Shown here: positions 1 through 12,620 of the stretch, piece by piece | Layout of the letters: each line of letters opens with the position of its first letter | Position numbering within the stretch: position 1 is the stretch's first letter | Program-made: the position numbers and the translations under genes | Notes under the pieces: generated by a model | What the model was told of the DNA's origin: nothing | The model's input: only the letters and a program-made list of their open reading frames with translations | Database searches by the model: none | Assembly (NCBI RefSeq): GCF_003573695.1 | Contig: NC_039360.1 | Coordinates: 118,630,336-118,694,335 of the forward strand | DNA: 64,000 nt | Source: Papaver somniferum | Lineage: Eukaryota > Streptophyta > Magnoliopsida > Ranunculales > Papaveraceae | Direction: 5' to 3'

Positions 1-3000
1 GTTTCTTGGAGTAGGTGTACATCCCAAGCTAACATAATCTTCCTGGCTGGCTTCTCTCTGCAAAGGGAAAGCTTTCCGGTAAATATCATGCAACATGAAC
101 TCAAGCTTTGAAGCGTCAACCGGTTCGCCCTCTTGCTGCATTGTGTTGAATTCACTCCATTTGGCAGATATTGTATTCCTCAAATCATCGTATTTAATCT
201 TCCAATCTTCTCCCCCCAATACTGAGTCCTCTTCTTCCTTCTCTTCTTCCTTCTCTTCTTCCTCTTCTTCTTTCTCTTCTTCCGATTCAGAATTGTCATC
301 TAAACAAAAAGCATCATCATTTGCTTCCTGTTGAATCCTTCTTGAAATACGATTAAGGATTTGTCTTTCTTCGTGTGTGATCTCGTCTTTGAAATCAACA
401 TGGAACTGGTACAAATCAAATAAATGTAAAAAAGCAACTACATATTAGATATTACCAAAAAAAAAAAACATGTCGTAGTTCTTTCTCTATTAGATACACA
501 GGGAGAACTACATATTGATATGCTAATAACTACATATCAATATGTATCACCACAAATTGATATGCTAATAACTACTACATATTGATATGCTAATATGTAG
601 TAGCATATTGATATGCTAATAACTACTACATATTGATATGCTCATAACTACATATCAATATATCGAACTACATGTACTTATCAATATATATTTTTATTAT
701 GACAAAATATGTACGACAAGTTTACCTGATACTCAGAAAGATCAATATCCTTTAGGAACTCAACACATATCTTTGTATGATTCCACCTAGCCACTCTTGG
801 CACATACATTCCTGCAGGTTCTGTCACTATATCCTCGGGCGCCACCAAATGGGTATGCTCCGCAAACCATGGCTGCAAAATATTGATATGCAGTATTAGA
901 TATACTATCAAAATGTAGAAAACACATAAAACAAAAACATTTTGAAGTAGAATAAACAAATAAATAGATTCTTACCAACAAATAAATAACAAAACCATTT
1001 GTGCGTTCTACGGATTCCACGTTTTCATTCAGCTCTTTCTCTAAATGAGAATGGATGAGGTCAGGCCATGAAATATTCTTAGCCTTCTCAAGATCAAGAA
1101 TGAAACCAATATATTTTTCAGTCAAAGCGTTTGCATCACTTGTAGCGAAAAAAAAAGAAGTGCACATATACAGGCAGATAAGCCTAACAAGATCTTCGGC
1201 ATCTTCCTCGTCTTCCTCGTCTTCTTCAAAATCTTCATTTGATTGATCACCCACGCTTTGCAGACACTCTTCATCAGACTTCTTCTTTTTCAGATTAATT
1301 GGTGTTCGTTTAAGGATTTTCAAGTCACAATCATTGGCCTAGTCACTTTATCACCAGCTATCATATCAGTAGGAAAAGTCCTTTTGAAAAATTCTGTTTC
1401 ACGCCATCTACTTTTTTTATTGACTTGTGTAAGCCTATAATCAAGATATTCCCTATTTGGAATTCTCGGCATCCCATAAATAAGTGCCATTTCTTCTGGT
1501 GTGGATACTAGCTCATTCGGTTGGCCATGCCTTTTAAAGACAAATCTAAGCTTGTTTGGATCTTGACCCCTATCGTAACAGCGTAACATTTTCGTCATTG
1601 CATCTTCAATCTTCAACCAATGTTCCAACTCAAATCTTGTGCACCAGAACATTAGGAACAGGTTACCGAATGATGCTTCAGAAATCATCTTCAGCTGCAA
1701 CTCACTCAACTCAAGGTTTTCAGTGGACTTCGCAATAGCCTTCTTAGTGGTCCTAATAGTCTTCGCAAGCCCCCACAAGCCCCTGAAACCGCCACGGTAT
1801 AAACTTCGTGGTTTTCCATCTCCTTTCTTACGCTTATTAGCACCTACACAATAACAATAACCAAAAACTATTACAGTACATATCAATATGGTATATCAAA
1901 TATGTAGTTACATCATCAATATGTAGTTGTAATATCTACCAAGTCTTGAAACTACATATTATTAACAGTACATACGAGAATATAAGTATCTACCTCTACA
2001 TATTTATATGTAATATGTTATCAGAGTATAAGTATTTACCTATACATATTGATATGTAATATGTTATGAGAGTATAAGTATTTACCTCTACATATTGGTA
2101 TATAATAGTAGATACCACTACGTATTATTTTAACTACATATCGATTTGTAATAGTACGTATGGCATATGTATCTGCTTTGATACATTAAAAATGTAAAAA
2201 CACTTAATACCAAAAACAAGCACAACAATGCATCATTACATACTCATAAACATATGTTATTAAGGATACATATTATTCATACGCTTTGTTCTTATATGTA
2301 GTTGTACTATATACCTTCTACATTTGCTTTCCCCCCTTTTGCTTTTGGTGAAGGAGTAGCAGCTCTCAAGGCAAGTGCTTTCTTCCCCTTCTCTTCCCCT
2401 ACACCATATCAAATATGTAGTTAATGTATCTACTATTAACATGAAACAACTACATATCAAATACCACAACATACTGGTAATTTTATAACTACATACTGAT
2501 AACTACATATGAACCACAATTTAAGAATTATCTTCACTTTTAACATTACAAACCTTGTTTCAGGAGCGCTTTTGTTTTTCCCCTTTTTGCTTTTCCCTTT
2601 CCTTTTGGAGAAGGAGTAGCAGCTCTCAGGACAAGTGCTTTGTTCCCCTTTGCTGGTGGTGAAGGAGTAGCAGCCTTTGTCGTTGTTTTTCCTTTTGCTT
2701 TAGTAGTTGCCGCTGCTGTTTTTCTTTTGCTTTTTGCTTCAGGAGAAGCATCTGCTTTCTTTCCTTTGGTTTTTGCTGTTTTTGTAAACCAAAAGTTTTG
2801 TACACATTACATATTACAGGCAGATAATAATATGTAACACACATATCAATTTGAGATGCTATCATTACATATCAATAAGTACAAATTGCAGACAACATAT
2901 TGATATGTAGTACAGATATAAAACATATGAATCACACACTGCATGTCAATATGTTGTGTCAAATTACATACACAACAGATGAAAACCATGTAAAACATAT

Positions 3001-3400
3001 GACTCACAAAGATGTTATGTTTCTATTGAACAAAAAACATATGAATCACACACTGCATGTCAATATGTTGTCTCAAATTACATATACAACATATGAAAAC
3101 ATGTATACAAGACACTACATACAAATATGTAGTTATTCCATTGAGCATAGAAATCAAAAAGAAAAACGACAACAACTTACCTATTTTCTGATCGATATGT
3201 TTCTTCCTCTTTGTTGGTGAAGGAGTAACAACTTTACTCCTACTTCTTGTTATTGGTGAAGGAGTAACATCAGGGGGGGTTTCTTCGGGGTTTGTTGTTG
3301 GTGAATCATCATCGTTTTTTCTTCTTCTTTTTGCTGGAGAAGGGTTTTCTTCTGTAATTTCTTCTGTAATTGTCCTCTTAATTTTTCGATTCAATACCAT
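1..3400 (-). pseudogene. Transposon-associated multi-exon gene (DUF1985/plant-mobile-domain-like), one frameshift, 3' end outside window
   Basis: Six exons can be placed on the minus strand with GT-AG borders and matching phases: 3400-3181, 2775-2554, 2398-2315, 1843-976, 872-726, and 405 running off the window. The first three encode a basic tail with about seven (T)PSP motifs followed by Lys/Arg. Exon 4 has a globular part (FELEHWLKIEDAMTKML, then GMPRIPNREYLDYRL), a Glu/Asp-rich linker and a conserved-looking helix region. Exon 5 reads PWFAEHTH and later VPRVARWNH. The last exon has a long Glu run. The pattern resembles plant DUF1985/Ulp1-type proteins carried by transposons; that is recognition only, and no protease domain is visible here. 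Near 1320 the frame shifts by one base, and the 868-base length of exon 4 fits that phase break. Probably a decaying transposon gene. Confidence 0.55.
478..3140. repeat. Word-repeat DNA filling the introns (CATATTGATATG / CATATCAATATG)
   Basis: The introns of the gene at 1-3400 (about 478-690, 1880-2160, 2400-2520 and 2820-3140) consist largely of one word, ACTACATATTGATATG, and its reverse complement, scattered in both orientations. The exons lack it. Transcripts of these introns could fold back on themselves. Confidence 0.7.
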
Positions 3401-3769
3401 TTTCTCTCTTCAATTGAATGAAATGAAAATTAGGTCTGAAAATTAAGTTTTCTGTAACTGTTGTTGATAGATTTTCGATTTCAAATTTCGGTAATTGTTG
3501 TTGATGACCTTTATCGATTTCGTTTTCCTGTAACTGATTTCAAATTTCGGTAACTGAATTTGAAAGAAGAGAGAGAACTGAGAGAGAAGAAACTGAAAAC
3601 TTAGAAGAAGAAAAATGAAAAAGGAACTGACATAATCCCGTGTTATGGGTATAAAGGTAATTGCCGCTGTTTTTAAACATTTTTGGACCAGCGGATAATT
3701 TGTTTATCCCGCTGGACTACACAGTAATCACGGGTCGGGTTTTTGGACTAAACATGAAATTTCTCTTTT
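3401..3769. other. Upstream/terminal part of the left-hand transposon-like unit
   Basis: A 5' leader lies before the ATG at 3400, followed by a GC-richer edge with CCCGTGTTATGGG and ACGGGTCGGG. At about 3769 the sequence switches abruptly into the long direct repeat also present from 9133. The switch point is the likely insertion edge. The partner end and target duplication would lie left of the window. Confidence 0.45.
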
Positions 3770-5548
3770 ATAATCCAGATTGAAATTGGCTTAATTTTTA
3801 ACTCGTGCATGGGTAGTATTGGGAATCTTTGAGTGTTTTTGATTGTGTTTACTATGTGGAAATGTTGGAGTTGGTGTTGGTGAACATAGGAAAATGTTTT
3901 TGTGGTTTTGTTGTTGCTTTACATTTTGCAGCATTCTTATTTTGTATATCAGAAACAATCGCATACATAATTTGGAATATCTTCCACAGTTCACTTCACA
4001 GTGGTTAGACATAATGTGACTTTTGCAAGTTAAAACACTAACGATTAAGCTCAAGTTTATACTTTTACTAACAAGTAAAGTAGTGATATTGATACAACTA
4101 GCCAAAACTTATTTTGACTTTGAGGTCATGGTGTTACTGTTTCATTCTGGAATTTCTTAAATTAATTTTCATGGATATTACGGTTAAACCAGTAATGCAT
4201 ATATAGTGTTTGTGGAAGTGTTGGAACTATGGTTCGGTTGAAGTTGTGTGTATGCGAACTAGCTCTTGGTGACTTGATTATGGTGGAGTTATCAAATGTC
4301 ATGGAGCTAACAGCGGTATCGGTACGTGATTTCGATAATTTTGTTGCTGGCTAATTTGTATTGGCTTGACATGAAAGGTAAATCTAGGATTAGGACTATT
4401 TATACCTTACGTTACTGCAAGTGTTGATATGGTTAATGATAGTGATATACTGTGTGAACGTTTTACAATGGCTGGTACATTAAATATGTCGATGCTAGTA
4501 GCGGAAAATAAATGAGCTATGGTATGACGGGACCCTTGGCTAATCATATCTCAAATTATATGTTTACAGTACTTAAGCTATCTAGCACTTGGTATATATT
4601 AATGTATAATTCTTTGATCACTCTACTCTTACTACGTGGACGGCTGCGGGATGGTATGTAATTGTTGCATTTCGTCTCAGTTCACTTGTCGAGTAACAAA
4701 ACTATTCTCATTTCCTTGTAATTTCGTATTGCTTATTATATAAGTTGGAGTTCCGTTGCATAATTCGTCCGGTCGTACCTTTTTAGTATTTTTAGTCGGA
4801 AGTACTGTTTGTGCCCATGTGGACTTTCGTACCAGAGCTTGAAAAATAATGAATGAGATGGTAAAAAAGCAACAACCACTTTATCTCATTTTTACTGTGT
4901 TTAGTATCCCATCCATTTATTTCGAAGAATTGCTGCATACGGGTACAAATTATGTTGCTAAAGATTGAGACTTGAGTTGTGTTAAACAGTTGATGCTTGT
5001 AACTTTATTTTCCATCGCGCGAGATTTTCCTGATTAAGACTGTGTGCTTTCTATTAAGATGTAATAGTTTTCTTCTTTTGGGGGGAATTCGAAATATACA
5101 TTTTAGAGGAGTCTGGGTGTTGGATGGTTTGGTTCACATAAGCATTTTAGTATGCTATTAATAAATCTCATCTTCATGTAGGATTGGTTTGGTGTAAGTA
5201 AGTCTACTTGTTAAGAAACTAGGTGAGATTGATTTGTAAGATGCCGGTCTTTAATAATATTTGTTAAGCTTTTGTATTATTGCTGTGAACATTGCATTGT
5301 GAACTGAAACGTTGTGCCTAGTGATAATGATAGGTGTTAGGAATATACCTTAGTCCGCACTCTACAATTTTCGCCACGAAAATAGTGGTCCAGATGCTGA
5401 CATTTAGTGGTTGTATAAGTCTCATTTCGGATGTGAAATAGCTATTTATTTAGTTTGATGCATTTCCGTTAGAAGGGCAAGTAGTACTGTTATGCAGTCC
5501 ATCATTTTTATGTAAATTCATTAACATATTTATCATCTCTATCTTTTA

Positions 5549-5957
5549 GAGCAAGTCTTATGGTGGAATCCAAACTATTCCAAGTGTGGAAAAATCATGG
5601 AATGTCAAGTCTAGTGGCTTCCAAGTTGGGGTCTTCCACAGAAAATCCAAGTAAGGTTCCACGATTTCGTGGAATCCATCTGAACGCCAATAAGAATAGC
5701 GCTAAAAAAACGTCATTAAGAATTGCGTTTTTTTTTATCCGTAGATTTAAAATGAGTTGTTGAAATCTAACGGCTGAGGAAAAAGCTTCATTCTTAATAG
5801 CGTTTTTTTAGCTCCATTCTTAATTGCGTTTTTTTAGCTCCATTAAGAATAGCGTTTCTACTGTTCCACCGTTACACTTGCGCTTCCATCCACAATTCCA
5901 AATGCTGAGGTGGCGTGGAAGATGAAAGATGGATGGATTCCACTATAAGACTTGCTC
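5549..5957. mobile_element. Harbinger/Tourist-type MITE, 409 bp
   Basis: The terminal inverted repeats start GAGCAAGTCTTATGGTGGAA and match over 22 of 23 bases. The element is flanked by TTA at 5546-5548 and 5958-5960. The second repeat copy near 11480 has the unoccupied site with a single TTA. Confidence 0.88.
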
Positions 5958-6265
5958 TTAAAACCAGTTAATGTTTAATGATGCTTGAAGCCTGTGATTT
6001 TGTTTTCTGGCTTGAATATATCATTTTGGATTTGTACCTCGGGGATCTTTTTCCCATTTATTTTGTGTGTACTAGACTTGGTAACCTTATGCGCCGATAG
6101 CACCTTGGTTGGCATAAATTCTACTTGTTAAACAGTAAATGAAAATGGTTGACCTCGACATGGCTGTCTTTTATGGTTAGGGTAGTATTTTGGAAGAAAG
6201 GACGAAGGTCCTCTTTTTAGTACAAAGAAGTAGTAATAGTACTGGTACTGATAGATAACAGCTAA

Positions 6266-7101
6266 GAGCAACTGCAACGTGGAGGTTCTATATTGTCAAA
6301 TTGTTATCTCATACTCCCTCCGTCTCACCATTAAGTGACCTATTTGGTTTTTAATTTTGTCCCATCATTAAGTGACCTATATCACTAAATAAGGAGATAT
6401 TTCTAAAATTACCCTTTTAATTGATTATAAGAAATATGCATAATTTGATAGGCATGTTTATATTCGTTACGTAGATGTTTTAAAATGCTTTTCAATGGTA
6501 TAAAGTTTGCGAACATCCGTGGTGTAGTTTGAGAGAAAATCATTTCAAAATTTCATTAATTATTATCCATAAGGATTTAATTATAAAAAATGATTAAAAA
6601 TCTCTTTTTCTTTGCTTGCCTTAAAATTTGTGCAAACTTCAACTAGGTCACTTAATAGTGGGACGGAGTAAGTATATGGTATTAGATTTGGAAATTGTGT
6701 TGGGTGGCCTACTAGCAAACCCAATTCTCATAAACAACGTAGTTTTAAATCGCGTTTGAAGACAAACGAGATTTAAAAACCCGTCCAAGTTGGGAGAGAC
6801 CTTTAGTTGGACTCAGTTTATAACTCCTTTCCACTTACAAGGTTTTATAAACTACGTTTCGAAATGTAAACGTAAATTAAAGCTGCGTTTGGTGTTGAAC
6901 GGTATTTAAGGTTGCGTTTGGTGTTGAACGGACTTTATAACAACGTGGTGCTATATTTGAGAATTGCCAAATACAGTTCTCAAATATGAAAAATTGGTTT
7001 GGCAATTTGACAATTTGGCTACGAATATGACTTTTGACAACCAAGAGTACGCTCTGTTTTGTTGCCAAATATAGCTTTTGGCAACAACGCCGCGGTTGCT
7101 C
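6266..7101. mobile_element. MITE with TAA target duplication, 836 bp, host of a nested Stowaway
   Basis: The ends are GAGCAACTGCAACG and its imperfect complement CGCGGTTGCTC, flanked by TAA at 6263-6265 and 7102-7104. Repeat copy 2 (about 11790) carries the empty site. The interior also contains TTGGCAA-type inverted words between 6890 and 7090. Confidence 0.8.
6314..6668. mobile_element. Stowaway/mariner-type MITE nested inside the 6266-7101 MITE
   Basis: The termini are CTCCCTCCGTCTCACCATTA and the inverse ending GGGACGGAG, with TA on both sides (6312-6313 and 6669-6670). The CTCCCTCCGT terminus is typical of Stowaway elements. It must be younger than its host MITE. Confidence 0.88.
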
Positions 7102-7592
7102 TAAGAATTAGAATTTTGAGACTACAATAAGACAGAATTGTGTCTGCCTATAATCTTCCCAATTTTATGTATTGTTTCATTTTCAATGTTTTTTTTCTTA
7201 AAATACAGTGATATGGTATGATAGTATTTGCCTTAATTATTTTTGTCGTGGCGTGAGATTTTATTTTTCTCAAGTTAGTTCGATGCGGTGTTATTTCAAC
7301 TTTAGATACTGTTTTCGATGTAGTAAGTTAGGGACAGTTGTGCAAAGCAATTCATACTATCTGTTGTTAGACATAATTACTGTTGTCATTGGCAGTTCAT
7401 ATTATCAAAACGAAAGTGACGAACTACGGTCGTGCTTGATCCCTTCGAGAAACAGAGAGGGTACGTAGGCAGTCGCTATGCGGTTCAGCACAAATCTACA
7501 AGATTGTCCATATCGTCCGAAAGTCTTGGTTACTGCCTTGCAGTTCATACCATCAATTCAGAGATGATTGCAATCTTGGCAAGTATATATCA

Positions 7593-7950
7593 TTGGCAAT
7601 TGGTCAATGGTGGCTGGTAACCAGAACTACCTTGTCGTTGGCAACTGGTCGTCTGTTAGTGTTTGACAACTGGTCGTCTGCGTATTTTGGTAACTGGCCG
7701 TCTGTGAATTTTTGGCAATTGGTCGTCTGTGAATTTTGGCAACTGGTCGTCTGTGAAATTTGGCAATTGGCGGTCTGTTAGTTTTTGGCAACTGGTCGTC
7801 TATGAATTTTGGCAACTGGCCATATGTGAATTTTGGCAACCGGGTGTCTGTGAATTTTGGCAACCGACCGTCTGTGAATTTTGTCAACTGGCCGTCTGTG
7901 AATTTTGGCAATTGGTCGTCTCTTATTTTGGAAACTGGCCGACTCTTATT
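7593..7950. repeat. 24-bp minisatellite in direct repeat 1
   Basis: Degenerate units of GTCTGTGAATTTTGGCAACT run in tandem with a period near 24 bp. Because 24 is a multiple of three, several frames stay open on both strands. The same array recurs in the second copy at 12270-12620. Confidence 0.9.
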
Positions 7951-8224
7951 ACTTTTTTAAAAAATTGGAACTCTTGTGGAATTTTATGAGTATTATGGTA
8001 TGGGACATATGCTCATAGAATTCTAACCTTGAGACCAATGAGATTTCTGTTCAGCAGGATCTCAAGTTTGTTGTTTGGCAAGAAACGATCCCTACATACT
8101 AATGTAAGGATTTTATCAATGAACATTAACTTTTTTTTTACTTGTTGGCGTTTCAGGGAGTCGGACCTTGCAAAGCGGGCTGTAACCCGACCTGTTAGAA
8201 ACAAAAAATTTCTGATCCGTCACA

Positions 8225-8369
8225 GTTGGTATTAGAGAAGTTCCGGTTCAACAGGACTGTGCGTTATGGGACTCATCAGTATTTTGCTCGTGTGGTGATT
8301 ATAGGTAATTCATTTTACTTTTTGCTTTTCATTTTGAATTTCGGGAGGAAGTTCATTTGAAGGGGTTAA
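8225..8369 (+). mobile_element. Remnant interior between the two long repeats (PBS-like plus PPT-like ends only)
   Basis: About 145 bp. The start holds the tRNA-Met-like primer site (8227-8240). The end holds GAATTTCGGGAGGAAGTTC, similar to the sequence following integrase in plant chromoviruses, and then GAAGGGG as a polypurine tract. The next bases, TGGCGTAAC at 8370, would open the 3' LTR. All gag-pol sequence is gone. Confidence 0.45.
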
Positions 8370-9378
8370 TGGCGTAACATTCCTTTTCCTTTTTCTCGGG
8401 TTTAAGTGAACCTATTTACTAAATTGTGCTTCATAGTGCCTAAAAGTCTAGTTCTCAAGTGCGTTTGTGTAAGCTCCATAAATTTTCACGGGTTTAACCG
8501 AACCCATTTCTGCGCCTTTAACATTTTTGGGTGCCTTAAACGGCAGATAACAATTTCTAAATAGGAAGTTAGTTTAAATCTAAGTCCTTGGTGCCTTAAT
8601 GAACCTACCTGCATGATGCACACATGTCACACTTCTGGAAAATAAATATAAAAACGAAAGGAAGAGGGGACTGAGAGTTTAGCCAGATTTTCTTTTCCTT
8701 CACTGCTTTTGTTCGGTCACCCTCTTAGAAAAGAGAAAATTTTAGAATATTAGGGTCTTGCAATCGACGGAGCTAAGTTAGGAAGATTGTGGAGATCGTT
8801 ATTGTTGCTTGTTGATTTAATGATGGGTTGGAGGAATTTCTCTTTTCCGTTTGAAGAAATTTGATTTGAGGCAAGTGATTTACACTCAATTGATCGGTGT
8901 GATTTCTATCGGTACATGGGTTTGTGCTATTGCGATTGACGAGTGTGTTAAACAGGTATTTTGTTATACTTTCATACTCGAATTGAAAATGTTGTAAACA
9001 GTGAAAATAGAGGTATGGATTTACCCAAATTTGTTCACAATCTCTGATTTTTGGTTAATTGCTCATGTGGATTTATATGTTTACATCCGAATTATGTATA
9101 GAGGTAGTAATGAATCTAATTTATTACTGATTTTATAATCCAGATTGAAATTGGCTTAATTTTTAACTCGTGCATGGGTAGTATTGGGAATCTTTGAGTG
9201 TTTTTGATTGTGTTTAGTATGTGGAAATGTTGGAGTTGGTGTTGGTGAACATAGGAAAATGTTTTTGTGATTTTGTTGTTGCTTTAGATTTTGCAGCAGT
9301 CTTATTTTGCATATCAGAAACAATTGCATACAAAATTTGGAATATCTTCCATAGTTCACTTCACAGTGGTTAGACGTA

Positions 9379-9720
9379 ACACCATGTTTGTTTACTCCTG
9401 ACTCATCTGAGTCGTCCGGATCTGAATCATCTGGATCTGAGTGAAATCACCTGACTCATCTGGATCTGAGTCGATATGTTTGTTTTGAGTCAGATCTGAC
9501 TCATCTGACTCGGAAATAAGTGAGTCAGTGGTTTGGTCTCATGAGTCAGGGGTATTTTGTTACCTGACTCAAATGAGTCCGAGTCAGGGGTTATGTCTGA
9601 ATCAGAGGTCGAGTCAGATCTGACTCAAAATGGAAAACAAACGGTCTGACTGCTGACTCGGTCCGAGTCAGGGGTCGACTCAGATTCAGACGCCGAGTCA
9701 GCTGCAAACAAACAAGGTCT
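9379..9720. mobile_element. Palindrome-rich MITE, hAT-like
   Basis: It is present only in repeat copy 2 and interrupts sequence that is continuous around 4010-4025 in copy 1. The ends CACCATGTTTGTTT and AAACAAACAAGGTC are inverted. The interior is built of GACTCATCTGAGTC and GAGTCAGATCTGACTC words. Exact borders and target duplication are uncertain. Confidence 0.6.
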
Positions 9721-10279
9721 AATTTGCAAGTTAAAACACTAATGATTAAGCTCAAGTTTATGTTTTTACTAACAAGTAAAGTAGTGATATTGATACAACT
9801 AGCCAAAACATATTTTGTCGGATTTAACAATTTCCTGTGCTGCTAACTGTGTCGTGAAGCATGGCCTAATCAGCAGTGATATAGTGTAGTCTCTATTTAT
9901 GACTTTGGGGTCATGGTGTTACTGTTTCATTTTGGAATTTCTTAAATTGATTTTCATGGATATTGGAGTTAAACCAGTAATGCATATATAGTGTTTGTGG
10001 AAGTGTCGGAACTATGGTTCGGTTGAAGTTGTGTGTATGCGAACTAGCTCTTGGTGACTTGATTATGGTGGAGTTATCAAGTGTCATGGAACTAACAGCG
10101 GTATCGGTACGTGATTTCGATAATTTTGCTGTTGGCTAATTTGTATTGGCTTGACATGAAAGGTAGTATTGGCTTGACATGAAAGGTAAATCTAGGATTA
10201 GGACTATTTATACTTTACGTTACCGCAAGTGTTGATATGGTTAATGATAGTGATATACTGTGTGAACGTTTTACATTGG

Positions 10280-10690
10280 CTGGTACCTTGGCTAATCATA
10301 TCTCAAATTATATGTTTACAGAACTTAAGCTATCTAGCACTTGGTATATATTAATGTATAATTCTTTGACCAATCTATCTTACTACGTGGACGACTGCGA
10401 GATGGTATGTAATTGTTGCATTTCATCTCAGTTCACTTGCTGGGTAACAAAACTATTCTCATTTCCTTGTAATTTCGTATTGCTTATTATATAACTTAAT
10501 CATATCTCAAATTATATGTTTACAGAACTTAAGCTATCTAGCACTTGGTATATATTAATGTATAATTCTTTGACCAATCTACTCTTACTACGTGGACGGC
10601 TGCGAGATGGTATGTAATTGTTGCATTTCATTTCAGTTCACTTGCCGGGTAACAAAACTATTCTCATTTCCTTGTAATTTTGTATTGCTT
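10280..10690. repeat. Tandem duplication of about 200 bp inside repeat 2
   Basis: The stretch from CTAATCATATCTCAAATT to the TTGCTTATTATATAA end occurs twice in succession here and once in repeat copy 1 (near 4540-4740). It therefore arose after the two long repeats separated. Confidence 0.8.
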
Positions 10691-12269
10691 ATTATATAAG
10701 TTGGAGTTCCGTTGCATAATTCGTCTGGTTGTACCTTTTTAGTATTTTTAGTCGGAAGTACTGTTTGTGCCCATGTGGACTTTCGTACCAGAGCTTGAGA
10801 AATAATGAATGAGATGGTAAAAAACCAACAACCACTTTATCTCATTTTTACTGTGTTTAGTATCCTATCCATTTATTTCGAAGAATTGCTGCATCGCGCG
10901 AGATTTGCCTTGAATTGTGTTAGACAGTTGATGCTTGTAACTTTACTTTCCATCGCGCGAGATTTGCCTGATTAGAACTGTGTGCTTTCTATTAAGATGT
11001 AATAGTTTTCTTCTTTTGGGGGGAATTCGAAATATACATTTTAGAGGAGTCTGGGTGTTCATGGTTTGGTTCACATAAGCATTTTAGTATGCTATTAATA
11101 AATCTCATCTTTATATAGGATTGGTTTGGTGTAAGTAAGTATACTTGTTAAGAAACTAGGTGAGATTGATTTGTAAGATGCCGGTCTTTAATAATATTTG
11201 TTAAGCTTTTGTATTATTGCTGTGAACATTGCATTGTGAACTGAAACGTTGTACCTAGTGGTAATGATCGGTGTTAGGAATATACCTTACTCCGCACTCT
11301 ACAATTTTCGCCACGAAAACAGTGGTCCAGATGCTGATATTTAGTAGTTGTATTAGTCTCACTTCGGATGTGAAATAGCTATTTATTTAGTTTGATGCAT
11401 TTCCGTTAGAAGGGCAAGTAGTATTGTTATGCAGTCCATCATTTTTATGCAAATTCATTAACATATTTATAGTCTCTATCTTTTAAAGCCAGTTAATGTT
11501 TAATGATGCTTGGAGCCTGTGATTTTGTTTTCTGGATTGAATATATCATTTTGGATTTGTACGTAGGAGATCTTTTTCCCATTTATTTTTGTGTGTACTA
11601 GTCTTGGTAACCTTATGCGCCGATAGCACCTTGGTTGGCATAAATTCTACTTGTTAAACAGTAAATGAAATGGTTGACCTGGACATGGATGTCTTTTATG
11701 GTTAGGGTAGTATTTTGGAAGAAAGGACGAAGGTCCTCCTTTTAGTACAAAGAAGTAGTAATAGTACTGGTACTAATAGATAACAACTAAGGATTAGAAT
11801 TTTGAGACTACAATAAGACAGAATTGTGTCTGCCAATAATCTTCCCAATTTTATGTATTGTTTCATTTTTCAATGCTTTTTTAAAATACAATGATAAGGT
11901 ATGATAGTATTCGCCTTAATTATTCTTGTCGTGGCGTGGGATTTGATTTTTCTCAAGTTAGTTCGATGCTGTGTTATTTCAACTTTAGATACTGTTTTCG
12001 ATGTAGTAAGTTAGGGACAGTTGTGCAACGCAATTCATACTATCTGCTGTTAGACATAGTTGTTAAAGGCAGTTCATATTATCTAAACGAAAGTGAAAAA
12101 CTACGGTCGTGCTTGATCCCTTCGAGCAACGTAGAGGGTACCTAGGCAGCCGATATGCGGTTCAACACAAATCTACAGGGTTGTTCATATCATCCGAAAG
12201 TCTTGGTTACTGCCTTGCAGTTCATACCATCAATTCAGAGATGATTGCAACCTTGGCAAGTATGTATCA

Positions 12270-12620
12270 TTGGCAACTGGCCAATGGTGGCTGGTAACCA
12301 GAACTTCCTTGACGTTGGGAACTGGCCGTGTGTTAGTTTTTGGCAACTGGTCGTCTGTGAATTTTTGCAACTGGCCGTCTGTGAATTTTTGGCATTGGCC
12401 GTCTGTGAATTTTTGGCAATTTACCGGCTGTGAATTTTGGCAACCGGCCGGCTGCGAATTTTGGCAACCGGCCGGCTGTGAATTTTGGCAACCGGCCGTC
12501 TGTGAATTTTGGCAACCGGCCGTCTGTGAATTTTGGCAACCGGCCGTCTGTGAATTTTGGCAACTGGTCGTCTATGATTTTTGGTAATTGGCCGTCTCTT
12601 ATTTTGGCAACTGGCCGACT
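12270..12620. repeat. 24-bp minisatellite in direct repeat 2
   Basis: Tandem units of GTGAATTTTGGCAACCGGCC plus GTCT, more homogeneous than the copy at 7593-7950. Neighbouring units GTCT/GGCT at 12425-12545 look recently amplified. Confidence 0.9.

Larger units (their letters stand above)
3770..8224 (+). repeat. Long direct repeat 1, probable 5' LTR (5'-truncated in window)
   Basis: It is collinear with 9133-12808 at high identity, apart from MITE insertions (5549-5957 and 6266-7101). The 3' edge ends in GTCACA. Two bases later comes TGGTATTAGAGAAG at 8227-8240, which resembles the initiator-Met tRNA primer-binding site used by many plant LTR elements. That placement suggests the repeat is a 5' LTR whose first 0.75 kb is missing here. 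A plain segmental duplication is the alternative. No host gene is visible in it. Confidence 0.5.

Noticed and set aside
95..334. Ser-rich plus-strand ORF
   Set aside because: Opposite strand of the Glu-rich exon of the minus-strand gene.
7593..7989. ORFs of Phe/Gly/Asn/Trp-rich proteins on both strands
   Set aside because: Products of a 24-bp minisatellite; no start context or relatives, and equal openness on both strands.
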